This document shows positions 22,985-34,078 of a stretch of 64,000 bases of DNA, one piece after another (within the stretch, counting starts at the first letter, position 1; every line of letters starts with the position of its first letter). The stretch is from Pontederia crassipes. Lineage: Eukaryota; Streptophyta; Magnoliopsida; Commelinales; Pontederiaceae. Both the position numbers and the translations under genes were made by a program. Where the stretch lies: assembly GCA_030549335.1 (NCBI GenBank), contig CM060198.1, forward strand, positions 42,138,353 to 42,202,352, given 5' to 3'. Under the pieces are notes generated by a model. That model saw nothing but the letters and a program-made list of their open reading frames with translations. It made no database searches and had not been told where the DNA came from.

Positions 22985-23930
22985 AATTGAATTTCGACGG
23001 TGTCATTGGGCAGGCGGCGGCATGCGACGGCTTTCAACAGGAGCGGCACGATCGGCGGGCGGGCGCGTGCATAGGCAGTCAGCGGGAGTGGTAGGACGGG
23101 CGGGCGGGCAGCGTGTGTAGGCGGTAAGTGGGAGCGGCCGGGCAGGGGAACTCAACGAGGGTCTCATGGCGTGAGGGATCTACGGCGGACGGAGGGCGTC
23201 GGTGGCAGGCAGATCAGCGTGCTCGAGGGAGGTTGCGGCTTCCTGGAGGCGAGGAGATCTGGTCGGAATGAGGGAGAACATGAGAAAACGAAAAGGAACA
23301 TGGGGAAAGAATTTGTGAGAATGAGGAGGAAGAGCACTTAAGAGGTCGCGCGGGGTCGCAGGGGGGCAGATTTTCTAGGTTGAGGCTGCGCCGTCATGAA
23401 GGCGCATATCGAGCGTGAGACGTCAGCCAGCGGCGGGCCGTCGGAGTGGGGGGTCGAGCGAGGAGATATGGTCGGACCGAGGAAGAAAGTGGAAAAAATG
23501 CTATTGAAGAAGAGGGGAAAAGCACCTTCGAGGTCGCAGATATCGTTGGCGGCGGATGCAATTGGGGTCGCGGATGCCAAAGACGCAAATCTCCTTGGCG
23601 ATGATCGCCAAGGCTCATATCTCCTTGGCTTCATGCGGATTTAGGCTGATGCGATCGTCGAGGTGCAGATCTGGTCGACGGCCGTCAGATCTGATCGGAT
23701 GCGATCGTGGATGTGGAGATCTCGCAAGCGGCTGTCAGATCTGGTCGGACGCGGGTGTGGATGTCGAGATCTCGCCAGTGGTCACTCTCACGCAGATCTA
23801 AGCTCGACGGACGCGGTCGCAATCACGGAGATCTTGACAGAAGAGATGGATGCAGGGCTCGCGGCGGATCGGGAGAGCGAGAGAGGTGAGAGAGACGGCG
23901 AGAATAAAAGGGGTAAAAATTTTTTTTACG
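22985..23930. other. GC-rich segment with AGATCT-bearing degenerate repeats in MULE E
   Basis: GC content jumps sharply against the AT-rich surroundings. At 23640-23790 a unit of about 50-60 bp (CAGATCTG...GATGCGATCGTGGATGT) is repeated in degenerate form, and AGATCT occurs at least eight times from 23220 to 23835. It lies upstream of the GRF gene and could be its leader/promoter or a captured, pack-MULE-like fragment. The open frames here have no recognisable domain. Confidence 0.5.
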
Positions 23931-24124
23931 CTGTGCTTTTGTACTCCGCGAAACTCCGCCTATATTTTATAGCCGGTCCCAAGCTTGGATAAAGGAGGAG
24001 GGTTGTGTTAGGCCCCGACAGCCAGCATAAAATCCTGTCGAATCTTATGAACATGGATCAACGAATAGGTAGTCGACCCCACCTAGTGGGATAAGGCTTT
24101 ATTGTTGTTTTGTACTCCGTGACC

Positions 24125-24303
24125 TATTGCTGAATCGCTCGCACGACGTCGATCAAATTTTTCCATGGTGAACCGCTTGCCGATGCCCGGTTCACTATGG
24201 AAAAATACTTTTTTCATTGGCACCTGTCCGATGCGTATCGGACGGGCACCTTAATATGGGTGGAGTGTCCCCCATTTCAGTTGGGGGGACACCCATTATA
24301 TCC
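24125..24303 (-). repeat. Right TIR of MULE E
   Basis: Inverted partner of 18849-19027; ends ...CACCCATTATATCC followed by the AAAAAATTA duplication. Confidence 0.9.
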
Positions 24304-24312
24304 AAAAAATTA

Positions 24313-25733
24313 TTATAGAATTAATCTTCTTTTATGATTTTTAATTTCTGAATAATTTAAATAAGATTTGCATATATATTAACTTGTACAAAAATTTGAC
24401 ATGTGTCATAACTTGTTGTGTTCTTATATTTTTACTTCTCCTTTTTACTCAAATTGAATTCTTTATTTTAAGTTTCTTTTTAATTTCCAAAATAATTAAT
24501 TATCTTATTAAAAAATTATTATTACTGCATAGGACCTTTTAGAAAGAAAATATTATTTGCTTTCATCATAGCCAAATTGATAAGAAGGAAAGATTAATTT
24601 AAATTTGACCCAAATTGAAATTATTTAATTAAATGATTTTAATTATGAAAATAAAAATTTATCTATATTCAAAATTACATAATATTCATTTTATTATATT
24701 TTGTGCATTACTTTTAGATAGGAAAGACTGTTTATTTTGATCATAGACTCAAATTGATAAAAAAAGAAAAGATTAATCTTAATTTGTGTAAAATTATATT
24801 CTTTATTTTAAATATTTTTTTAATCCAAAAGTAGCAAAAAATATGATTATAAATTTAATCTTCTTTTATTTAGTTACCTTATACAAAAAACTTTTATAAG
24901 ATAATTTTTATTTTCTGAACAATTTAAATTAGATTGTATATATATTAACTTATATAAATTTTGACGTGTCTTATGATGCCACTTGTAACGTTCTCATATT
25001 TTTACCTTTCTTTTTTTACTCAAATTGATTTTTTTTATTTTAAGTTATTTATTTAAATACGAAATAAAAAATATTTTATTAAAATAAATTATTATTATTT
25101 GCACATTATCTTTTTTTCTAAATACTGTTTTCTTAATCATATTATGTGTTTCATTGTGACGTCAATTATATAAACATATATGTAATGTTTATCCAATTAT
25201 TTCCATTCTGACCAGATGCAATATATAATGTGACGTCAATGATAATAATATATATATAGGCATGTAATATATATTTATATATATATGATTGTGCGAATCT
25301 TATATAAGATTGAAGGAGGTTATAAAATTGAAGATCATAAGATCCGATAGAGGACCATAAGATTCTATCTATCAATAAAAATATATTTTTAATAATATTT
25401 TTTTGTATTTCAATATTAAATTATACCCCACAATTATTTTTTATCGATTCTTAAGTCGAATTGTATCAAAACATATTTAAAATGAATAAAATATATCAAA
25501 CATCATTAATTTTTATTATTATTAATGTATTTTAATTAATATTTAAAGAATTATATTAATTATATAAGATCGTATAGGATCAGATCATATTAAGATCTTA
25601 CACATAAAATTTTTAAGAGAAGATCGATAAGGGCCATCAAGATTATAAAAGCATAAGATCTTAAGATCTAAATTTTGAAAACCTTATATGTATGTATGTA
25701 TGCATGCATATATAGAATATCAGGGTGCATATG
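24313..25733. other. AT-rich tract continuing from 18839
   Basis: The diverged repeats seen left of the MULE continue here (near 24550 and 24725). From about 25280 to 25690 ATCTTATA and AAGATC words recur in both orientations. I see no gene. Confidence 0.5.
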
Positions 25734-25784
25734 TGACGTGAACTTTATGTGGATATGAATTTCTCGCACCAAAAGTAATTCTAG

Positions 25785-28071
25785 TGTAACAATCCAGATT
25801 TTTGTTAAATTAATATCCGGAAAATTATTATCTAATATTTGAGAATTATTTAATTCCGAAATTCAAAGAAAATTGGAAAAGATGGTTAAAGAGATAAGAA
25901 GGAGTTTGAGAGGGATTGGATTTAATTAGATTGTTATTAATTAATCTCGGATTTAATTAAATCTGAGAAATTATGATGTGATTAATTATGGATGGATGGT
26001 CAAGATTGATTCTAAAAGAGTCCAAGGCTTAATAGAATTGATGACTCAAGTCTGCACCTATAAATAGGCATTAAAGGTGGCTATAAATCTCTTTTTTCTG
26101 CCAAACAGAATTCTGCCCACGAGCCCTCTTTTTCTATCATTTGCATGCGAACCGAGGCGACCCCCGGGAACGTGCGGTGGCTGGTTTCAAAGCTTGCACA
26201 TAGGAGAAGAAGTTCCAGGTGGTGGCCGCGAGTTTCGGAGCGAGGACAAAGAGCAATCGCCGGCTAAAGTTCGGCGTTCGTGCAGATTTTCAGAGAAGGA
26301 AATCTAGTTGGTTTTTCAGTCAACTTTAGGTATGTAGGGGAAATCCCTATGTCGTCGATTTTCCGCGACATGGAACCCTAATCTCTTCTCCTTTGTACCA
26401 AGATTCCATTGATATATTATATGCATGGTTTAGATATCGTATGGCATGGTTATGATGGTCGGAAAGTCGTGTCGAAATGCACTTTTCCGTCAGCGGCAGA
26501 ATCCGGCCCGGGTTCTACTGTACCCGGCCTAGATTCTATGTAATCCGGACTGAGTTGGACTTGGAACCGGTTCGGGTTGTCCAACCCGACCCGAGTTTCT
26601 GTTGACCCGACCCGAACTCTGGCCTCGGCTCGACTCGGATCGCGGCGTGATGGATTTGGAAGTGAACCAGCCGACCCGGCCCGAGTTCACTGTACACCCG
26701 ACCTGAGTTTGCCCTGACCGAGGTGATGTCGGTCATTTCCGAACGCGGCCCGGGTTTCGCCCGACGCGGGCCAAATTCTGGGGACAAAAATTGTGATTTT
26801 GGATAAATCGTTATAGATAATTGTATGGCTATCATAGTTTATTGTTCCTGATCATCCCTGATCATATCACACACAGATCTGATCTCATCATATCTTTTAG
26901 ATTTGATTTGAGATTTATATTATTATTATCCTGTCATATTGTGTGATCCCTTATGATGTCGATCCAGTAGTTTTTTCCAGACTGGGTCCTTGTCTAACCT
27001 AAAGTGAATTGTTAAAGATAGGTCTTTAAGCTAAACAAGATAAAAGATGAAAACTGCTGGGTCTCCATGTTCTCCGATTGTCTCTAAGCCCCCTGGGTCA
27101 TTATTGTTATAGTATTGTATGGGGCAGATAGTGTACCTAGAGGTTTGAGACGTCATCATTTAGGGAACTATGGCTGTCCTGTGATGGCCATGGTCCCCCG
27201 CCATCACGAATATATTGTTAGCGCTATTATTGGAGGGCGGCTTGCCGTGGTACTGATCCCCCACTGGCCTACATGAAAGAGACATGGAGTTTCCCCATAA
27301 TTGGTTGAGCGCTCCCTAATTGAATCGAATTGAATTGAATTGGAATTGAATTGAATTGAAATTGAAATTAAATATAATTGAACTTAATTGAATTGAACCT
27401 TGGTCATTTGGATTTTGGCGTTGATTGGCTTTGCCTCCGCCTATTGAATAGAATAAAAATTGTTAATTGACCAATGACCACAATTATTGATAATAGGAAA
27501 CTGTTAAATTGGATAGATGCCATAGTGATCAGGCATAATTGATAATTGATATTGATTGATCCCTTGATCTCTTACCTGATCTCTCTTATTGATTCATGGC
27601 CTTATTGATATATTGTTTTATCATCGAGCTTTCCTATATGGTCTCATCATGTGCTCTATTGTTTATTGCTCCTTATTGATTATTAATTTTTGAGCACTAT
27701 TGATCTACTTATTGTTATGGTTAGACCCTACGTACTGAGTATTTTTATACTCATGAGTTTTCCCATGCATCTGGATTCATGCAGGTGAGATGATAGAAGA
27801 TGCTGATGCAGATGGTCAGGCTCAATGACAGAGATGTTGCACATGGTGTAGGATTTAGTCCTACTACATTATTGTATTAGCTTTTAGTTTCCGCATATTT
27901 AGTATGGTGGAGTCATTGACGTATTCCAGCTCCTTGATATTATATTGTTAGGAGATCTTATTTCCGCATTAATAGAGTTTATTTTCTGCAAAAAATATTT
28001 ACATAGAATTGCGTAGCGCCTTTGGGATGACTCTGAGCACGTGATAGCCACGTGGGTCTCGGGGCGTTACA
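25785..28071 (+). mobile_element. Tekay/Del-like solo LTR, 2,287 bp
   Basis: It starts TGTAACAATCC, ends GGGGCGTTACA and is flanked by a perfect 5-bp duplication TCTAG (25780-25784 and 28072-28076). The TGTAAC...GTTACA ends, the length, a TATA box (CCTATAAATAGG, 26057-26068) and the GGATTCATGCAGGTGAGATG segment near the 3' end fit long LTRs of the Tekay/Del chromovirus lineage. No internal region is present, so it is a solo LTR left by recombination. The part from about 26500 to 26780 is rich in degenerate GACCCGACCCGA words. Confidence 0.85.
27320..27400. repeat. GAATT microsatellite
   Basis: Repeated GAATTGAATTGAATT with slight variation inside the solo LTR. Confidence 0.8.
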
Positions 28072-29301
28072 TCTAGTCGTATTTAAATTTTACTCTAGAG
28101 TTCACACAACTGCAAGTGCACAGGTCGAGTAGAAATTCTGAGTGTCGTTGACGCGTTAGATTAGTAACAAATAAATTGACTAATAAGTGCACTAGTCGTA
28201 TCAAGTAATAAAGAGAAGAGTAGAGTTGTCGATCCCACGAGGAACTATTTAAATTTAATCTATCTCAATAATCTACTAAGAGAAGAAAAAGATATTATGG
28301 TAAAAATAGAAAATTAAAGGTGCAGAAAATAGATAATTAATGCTTAAAGATAAAGTGGTGATGATCTCTGGGAATTATGGATGGTTAAAGTGAATTTAGA
28401 TATGTATGAACTTCTGAATCAATCAAATTATGACAGAAACACTCAGGCCAATTTTTGAGACGGATTAAGAGCATTTAAAATATTGACTTCTCTAGACAAG
28501 TAAATCAAACTATCCTAATTCCTAATAAGATCAATAATTGCATACGATGAGTCAATTACTGATTTCGCAGAGAACTAAGATGCAAAAAAATGTAACTCTT
28601 AAATTATTATTCACCCTTACTTGTGGATAGAATAATAAACCGCACATTATTTGGCATACACAACGAATTACCAGATACATGTTATATATGCTTCAACTTA
28701 AAATTAAAAGATTAATATTTTGAATAATAATAATTTTTGGAATTCATTCTCCTCGTACAGGTTTGTAATCTAATTTCAGAATTCATATCACTCATAAAAA
28801 AACATTAAATTCAGCATATATAATCAAATGAAATTGAATGATTTAATTAACTTGAAGAATAACGAAGTTCAAACAATCTATCTTTATGAAACAAATATGA
28901 AATCTCTATTGCAGCAATAATAAACTATGAAAAACTAAGTAAAAGAGCATCAAAATAAAAAATAGAAGAAGAATTATGAGACTCCAAGACTTCTGGATCG
29001 TTGCATTTGAAATTCGTCCTCTGCAAGATGGCACAACTCTCAGATCTCAAGCACACGTTTTTCTATCTTCTAGGGCCTCTATTTATAGCCTCCAAGGGTC
29101 CCAAGAGTTTTAGTAGGGTTTCGGTTTGATTCGAAGTTTTCATGTTAAAACAAGTAAATTCGAAATAGACTTTGATAGGTATTTAAAACCATCCAAAACT
29201 CCTTCAAATATGAGTAAATATGTTTACTAATCATCCATGAGGCTTAAGATAAAATTTGAATTCAATCTGAACTTGAAATTCCCAAGAAAAGTCGAAGAAA
29301 T

Positions 29302-30504
29302 CATTACTCCTATGCCATGTGCAACTTCGCCATCATGAGTTGCCAACCATCTATCCAAGCATATTAGTTACCTGCACGGATCTAGTATGCAAGGTTTCCA
29401 GTTAGAGAATCAATTGTTCAATTCATTTTTTCGCCAAAGGTATTGTATGAAAGGAATTTTCAGTTTTTTTCAGTTTTTTCGCTAAATGTATTGTACGAAA
29501 GGAATTTTGTTTTTTTTGAGGAATACATGAGAATCAGTGGTTCAATCTTGTTCATTCATACAAGACATGATTCAAACATATTCAAAAGGATGATCCAACA
29601 TATAAGAATGAATAAATTTAGTTAATTATTTATATCTAATTAAGTTTCAGTTATTATTACTCTAAGCTTAGGTCAAATAGAAATTAACTTAATTCAGTTT
29701 ATTAGCTCATACGTAAATAACATCTTATCATTTTGTGGTTGTTAACATACTAATCCTTAAATCAATCATAAATTGCCCCCAAATACATTAATTGACTCAG
29801 AGGTGATTAGGATATTACCATTAGATAATAAAGGATAATTAGCTTGATTAATACTTAATTAAATTAATTGCATGCTTGAGATGTCATATTCTTGATTTAA
29901 TTACTCAAAAGATGCATGCATTAGGGCCCGTCCAAGAAATATGAGTTCTTCGAATCTTGGGTGGATCAGTAGCGCACATGCCTCTCGTCACGCGCTCGGG
30001 AACTCAGCGAGGATCACCACCACCGTAGCCATCACCTCGCCGCTTCTCTTCCACCCTTTCAACCATCATGGCCTTGGCCGGCGCCCGCCGCGGCGCCCGG
30101 TGACTACGAATGGAAAGGTCAGAACGATGACGTCCATCAATCATCTAGAGACGACCTCCACAGCCTCCTGCTCGTTATTTAGTTTACGTCCAACAAATAT
30201 GAGTCCTTTGGATGTTGTGAGCATTAGCAGTGTACGTGTTGTAACACCTCAAAATTTCCACCTTCGAAGCTAGAGGGCAAATAGGGAAATTTGACAGTGC
30301 TAACTCATTCGTCGTAATGTCATCATAATAAAATGATAGACATACAATTGCAAAAAATCATTAATCCTAAGAATAAAATAAAACAAAATCATCTATAATT
30401 CAAAGGAAGACTTTAATGAATAGTTTCACCATCTTTCCACACAACTAAAAAAAATCATTATTTTATAAAACTTTTGTAAACAAAAACTCTAAAGACTCAT
30501 AACT
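29302..30504 (+). repeat. Array R, unit 1 (1,203 bp)
   Basis: The unit starts CATTACTCCTATGCCATGTG. It contains two GCCAAAGGTATTGTA-type boxes, an AT-rich core (TACTCTAAGCTTAGGTCAAA, ATTAATTGCATGC), a GC-rich segment with ORF alpha, and TGTAACACCTCAAAATTTCC, which looks like the start of a Tekay-type LTR. The next unit follows without a gap. Confidence 0.9.
29941..30273 (+). CDS. ORF alpha in unit R1, unrecognised
   Basis: 110 codons, starting MSSSNLGWISSAHASRHALG and containing FHPFNHHGLGRRPPRRP and KVRTMTSIN. It is Ser-, Arg- and His-rich, without a membrane segment or known domain. Near-identical frames lie at 31152 and 33556, and a shorter one at 32352. A diverged relative of the second half lies at 46304. 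I do not recognise the family. It may be one exon of an old gene or a chance frame kept open by recent duplication. Confidence 0.35.
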   Translation: MSSSNLGWISSAHASRHALGNSARITTTVAITSPLLFHPFNHHGLGRRPPRRPVTTNGKVRTMTSINHLETTSTASCSLFSLRPTNMSPLDVVSISSVRVVTPQNFHLRS

Positions 30505-31716
30505 CATTACTCCTATGCCATATGCAACTTCGCCATCATGAGTTGTCAGCCATCCATCCAAGCATATTAATTACCTGCATGGATCTAGTAGGCAGGGTTT
30601 CCAGTTGGAGAATCAGTTGTCCAATTCATTTTTTCGCCAAAGCTATTGTACGAAAGGAATTTTCAGTTTTTTTTATTTTTTTTCAGTTTTTTCGCCAAAG
30701 GTATTGTAAGAAAGGATTTTTGTTTTTTGAGGAATACGTGAGAATAAGTTGTTCAATCTTTTTCATTTATACAAGACATGATCCAAAAATATCCAAAAGG
30801 ATGATACAACATATAAGAATGAATTAATATAGTTAATTATTTATATCTAATTAAGTTTCAGTTATTATTACTCTAAGCTTAGGTCAAATAGAAATTAACT
30901 TAATTCAGTTTATTAGCTCATACGTAAATAACATCTTATCATTTTGTGGTTGTTAACATACTAATCCTTAAATCAATCATAAATTGCTCCCAAATACATT
31001 AATTGACTCAGAGGTGATTAGGATATTACCATTAGATAATAAAGGATAATTAGCTTGATTCATACTTAATTAAATTAATTGCATGCTTAAGATATCATAT
31101 TCTTGATTTAATTACTCAAAAGATGCATGCATTAGGACCCGTCCAAGAAATATGAGTTCTTCGAATCTTGGGTGGATCAGCAGTGCACATGCCTCTCGTC
31201 ACGCGCCTGGGAACTCAGCGAGGATCACCACCACCGTAGCCATCGCCTCGCCGCTTCTCTTCCACCCTTTCAACCATCATGGCCTTGGCCGGCGCCCGTC
31301 GCGTTGCCCGATGACTACGAATGGAAAGGTCAGAACGACGACGTCCATCAACGATCCAAATACGACATCCACAGCCTCCTGCTCGTTATTTAGTTTACGT
31401 CCAACAAATATGAGTCCTTTGGATGTTGTAAGGATTAGCAGTGTACATGTTGTAACACCTCAAAATTTCCACCTTCGAAACTAGAGGGCAAATAAGGAAA
31501 TTTGACAGTGCTCACTCGTTCGTCAAAATGCCATCATAATAAAATGATAGACATACTATTGCAAAAAATCATTAATCCTAAGAATAAAATAAAACAAAAT
31601 CATCTATAATTCAGTGGAAGACTTTAATAAATAGTTTCACCATGATGCCACAGAACTAAGAAAAAATCATTATTTCATCAAACTCTTATAAACAGAAACT
31701 CTAAAGACTCATAACT
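30505..31716 (+). repeat. Array R, unit 2 (1,212 bp)
   Basis: Head-to-tail copy of unit 1 with a few percent difference and small indels in the poly-T stretches. Confidence 0.9.
31152..31484 (+). CDS. ORF alpha in unit R2, unrecognised
   Basis: 110 codons, starting MSSSNLGWISSAHASRHAPG, nearly the same as the frame in unit 1. It differs mainly by single residues (SRCP for PRRP, IND for INH). Confidence 0.35.
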   Translation: MSSSNLGWISSAHASRHAPGNSARITTTVAIASPLLFHPFNHHGLGRRPSRCPMTTNGKVRTTTSINDPNTTSTASCSLFSLRPTNMSPLDVVRISSVHVVTPQNFHLRN

Positions 31717-32919
31717 CATTACTCCTATGCCATGTGCAACTTCTCCATCACGAGTTGCTAGCCATCCATCCAAGCATATTAGTTACCTGCACGGATCTAG
31801 TATGCAGGGTTTCCAGTTAGAGAATCAGTTGGTCAATTCATTTTTTCACCAAAGATATTGTACGAAAGGTTTTTTTAGGCTTTTTTCAGTTTTTTTGCCA
31901 AAGGTATTGTACGAAAGGATTTTTGTTTTTTGAGGAATACATGAGAATCAGTTGTTCAATCTTGTTTATTCATACAAGATATGATTCAAACATATCCAAA
32001 AGGACTATCCAACATATAAGAATGAATTAATTTAGTTAATTATTTATATCCAATTAAGTTTCTGTTATTATTACTCTAAGCTTAGGTCAAATAGAAATTA
32101 ACTTAATATAGTTTATTAGCTTATACGTAAATAACATCCTATCATTTTGTGGTTGTTAACATACTAATCCTTAAATCAATCATAAATTGCTCATAAATAA
32201 ATTAATTGACTCAGAGGTGATTAAGATATTATCATTAGATAATAGAGGATAATTAGCTTGATTAATACTTAATTAAATTAATTGCATGCTTGAGATGTCA
32301 TATTCTTGATTTAATTACTCAAAAGATGCATGCATTAGGGCCCGTCCAAGAAATATGAGTTCTTCGAATCTTGGGTGGATCAGTAGCGCACATGCCTCTC
32401 GTCACGCGCCTGGGAACTCAGCGAGGATCACCACCACCATAGCCATTGCCTCACCGCTTCTCTTCCACCCATTCAACCATCATGGCCTTGGCCGGTGACC
32501 GCCGCTGCGCCCGAAGACTACGAATGGAAAGGTCAGAACGACGACGTCCATCAACGATCCGGATCCGACCTCCACAGCCTCCTGCTCGTTATTTAGTTTA
32601 CGTCCAACAAATATGAGTCCTTTGGATGTTGTGAGTATTTGCAGTGTACATGTTGTAACACCTCAAAATTTCCACCTTCGAAGCTAGTGGGCAAATAAGG
32701 AAATTTGACAGTGCTAACTCGTTCCTCATAATACCATCATAATAAAATTATTGACATACTATTGCAAAAAATCATTAATCCTAAGAATAAAATAAAACAA
32801 AATCACCTATAATTCAGCAGAAGACTTTAATAAATAGTTTCACCATCATGCCATAGAACTAAGAAAAAATCGTTATTTCATAAAACTCTTCTAAACAGAA
32901 ACTCTAAAGACTCATAACT
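31717..32919 (+). repeat. Array R, unit 3 (1,203 bp)
   Basis: Head-to-tail copy. ORF alpha starts at 32352 as in the others but is shorter here. Confidence 0.9.
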
Positions 32920-34078
32920 CATTACTCCTATGCCATGTGCAACTTCGCCATCACGAGTTGCTAGCCATCCATCCAACCATATTAGTTACCTGCACGGATC
33001 TAGTATGCAGGGTTTCCAGTTAGAGAATCAGTTGTTCAATTCATTTTTCGCCAAAGCTATTGTACGAAAGGAATTTTTAGTTTTTTTTAGTTTTTTCGCC
33101 AAAGGTATTGTACGAAAGGATTTTTGTTTTTTGAGGAATACATGAGAATCAGTGGTTCAATCTTGTTCATTCATACAAGACATGATTCAAAAATATCCAA
33201 AAGGATTATCCAACATATAAGAATGAATTAATTTAGTTAATTATTTATATCTAATTAAGTTTCAGTTATTATTACTCTAAGCTTAGGTCAAATAGAAATT
33301 AACTTAATTCAGTTTATTAGCTCATACGTAAATAACATCTTATCATTTTGTGGTTGTTAACATACTAATCCTTAAATCAATCATAAATTGCCCCCAAATA
33401 CATTAATTGACTCAGAGGTGATTAGGATATTACCATTAGATAATAAAGGATAATTAGCTTGATTAATACTTAATTAAATTAATTGCATGCTTGAGATGTC
33501 ATATTCTTGATTTAATTACTCAAAAGATGCATGCATTAGGGCCCGTCCAAGAAATATGAGTTCTTCGAATCTTGGGTGGATCAGTAGCGCACATGCCTCT
33601 CGTCACGCGCCTGGGAACTCAGTGAGGATCACCACCACCGTAGCCATCACCTCACCGCTTCTCTTCCACCCTTTCAACCATCATGGCCTTGGCCGGCGCC
33701 CGCCGCGGCGCCCGGTGACTACGAATGGAAAGGTTAGAACGACGACGTCCATCAATGATCTGGAGATGACCTCCACAACCTCCTGCTCGTTATTTAGTTT
33801 ACATCCAACAAATATGAGTCCTTTGGATGTTGTGAGCATTAGCAGTGTACGTGTTGTAACACCTCAAAATTTCCACCTTCGAAGTTATAGGGCAAATTGG
33901 GAAATTTGACAGTGCTAACTCGTTCGTCATAATGCCATCATAATAGAATGATAGACATACAATTGCAAAAAATCATTAATCCTAAGAATAAAATAAAACA
34001 AAATCATCTATAATTCAGCGGAAGACTTTAATAAATAGTTTCACCATCATGCCACAGAACTAAGAAAAAATCATTATT
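32920..34078 (+). repeat. Array R, unit 4, truncated
   Basis: Copy of the same unit. At about 34078 it jumps directly into the middle of another unit's AT-rich core. Confidence 0.85.
33556..33909 (+). CDS. ORF alpha in unit R4, unrecognised
   Basis: 117 codons, starting MSSSNLGWISSAHASRHAPG; its end runs seven codons further than in units 1 and 2. No known domain. Confidence 0.35.
   Translation: MSSSNLGWISSAHASRHAPGNSVRITTTVAITSPLLFHPFNHHGLGRRPPRRPVTTNGKVRTTTSINDLEMTSTTSCSLFSLHPTNMSPLDVVSISSVRVVTPQNFHLRSYRANWEI

Larger units (their letters stand above)
18849..24303 (+). mobile_element. MULE E with two convergent genes, 5,455 bp
   Basis: Both ends read GGATATAATGGGTGT inwards, and the inverted copies run for about 180 bp. 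A perfect 9-bp target duplication, AAAAAATTA, flanks it at 18840-18848 and 24304-24312; long TIRs with a 9-bp duplication define Mutator-like elements. Inside lie an FRS/FAR1-type transposase on + (19323-21643) and a GRF zinc-finger gene on - (22297-22784). A second inverted pair, with the phrase CCCCTTTTA(C/T)TCT and CGCCGTCTCTCTCACC, lies just inside (about 19045-19120 and 23875-23935). Both genes carry disabling changes, so this copy is not autonomous now. Confidence 0.9.
25734..29301 (-). mobile_element. Athila-type LTR split by a solo LTR
   Basis: 25734-25784 and 28077 onwards together resemble B's LTR: TGACGTGAACTTT, TTCTCGCACC, then CACAACTGCAAGTGCACAGG and GTCGAGTAGAAA. A reverse-strand TATA box, CTATAAATAG, lies near 29085-29095. 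The boundary at 29301 is where array R starts, so this LTR may be cut short; no target duplication was found. It is a fossil and no internal region is attached. Confidence 0.6.

Noticed and set aside
23338-23992. Overlapping frames on both strands in the MULE's GC-rich block
   Set aside because: No domain, and the frames follow the repeat composition.
29302-34078. CRISPR-like or centromeric satellite array
   Set aside because: Units of 1.2 kb with internal frames and LTR pieces; no short regular repeat/spacer structure and no satellite-sized monomer.
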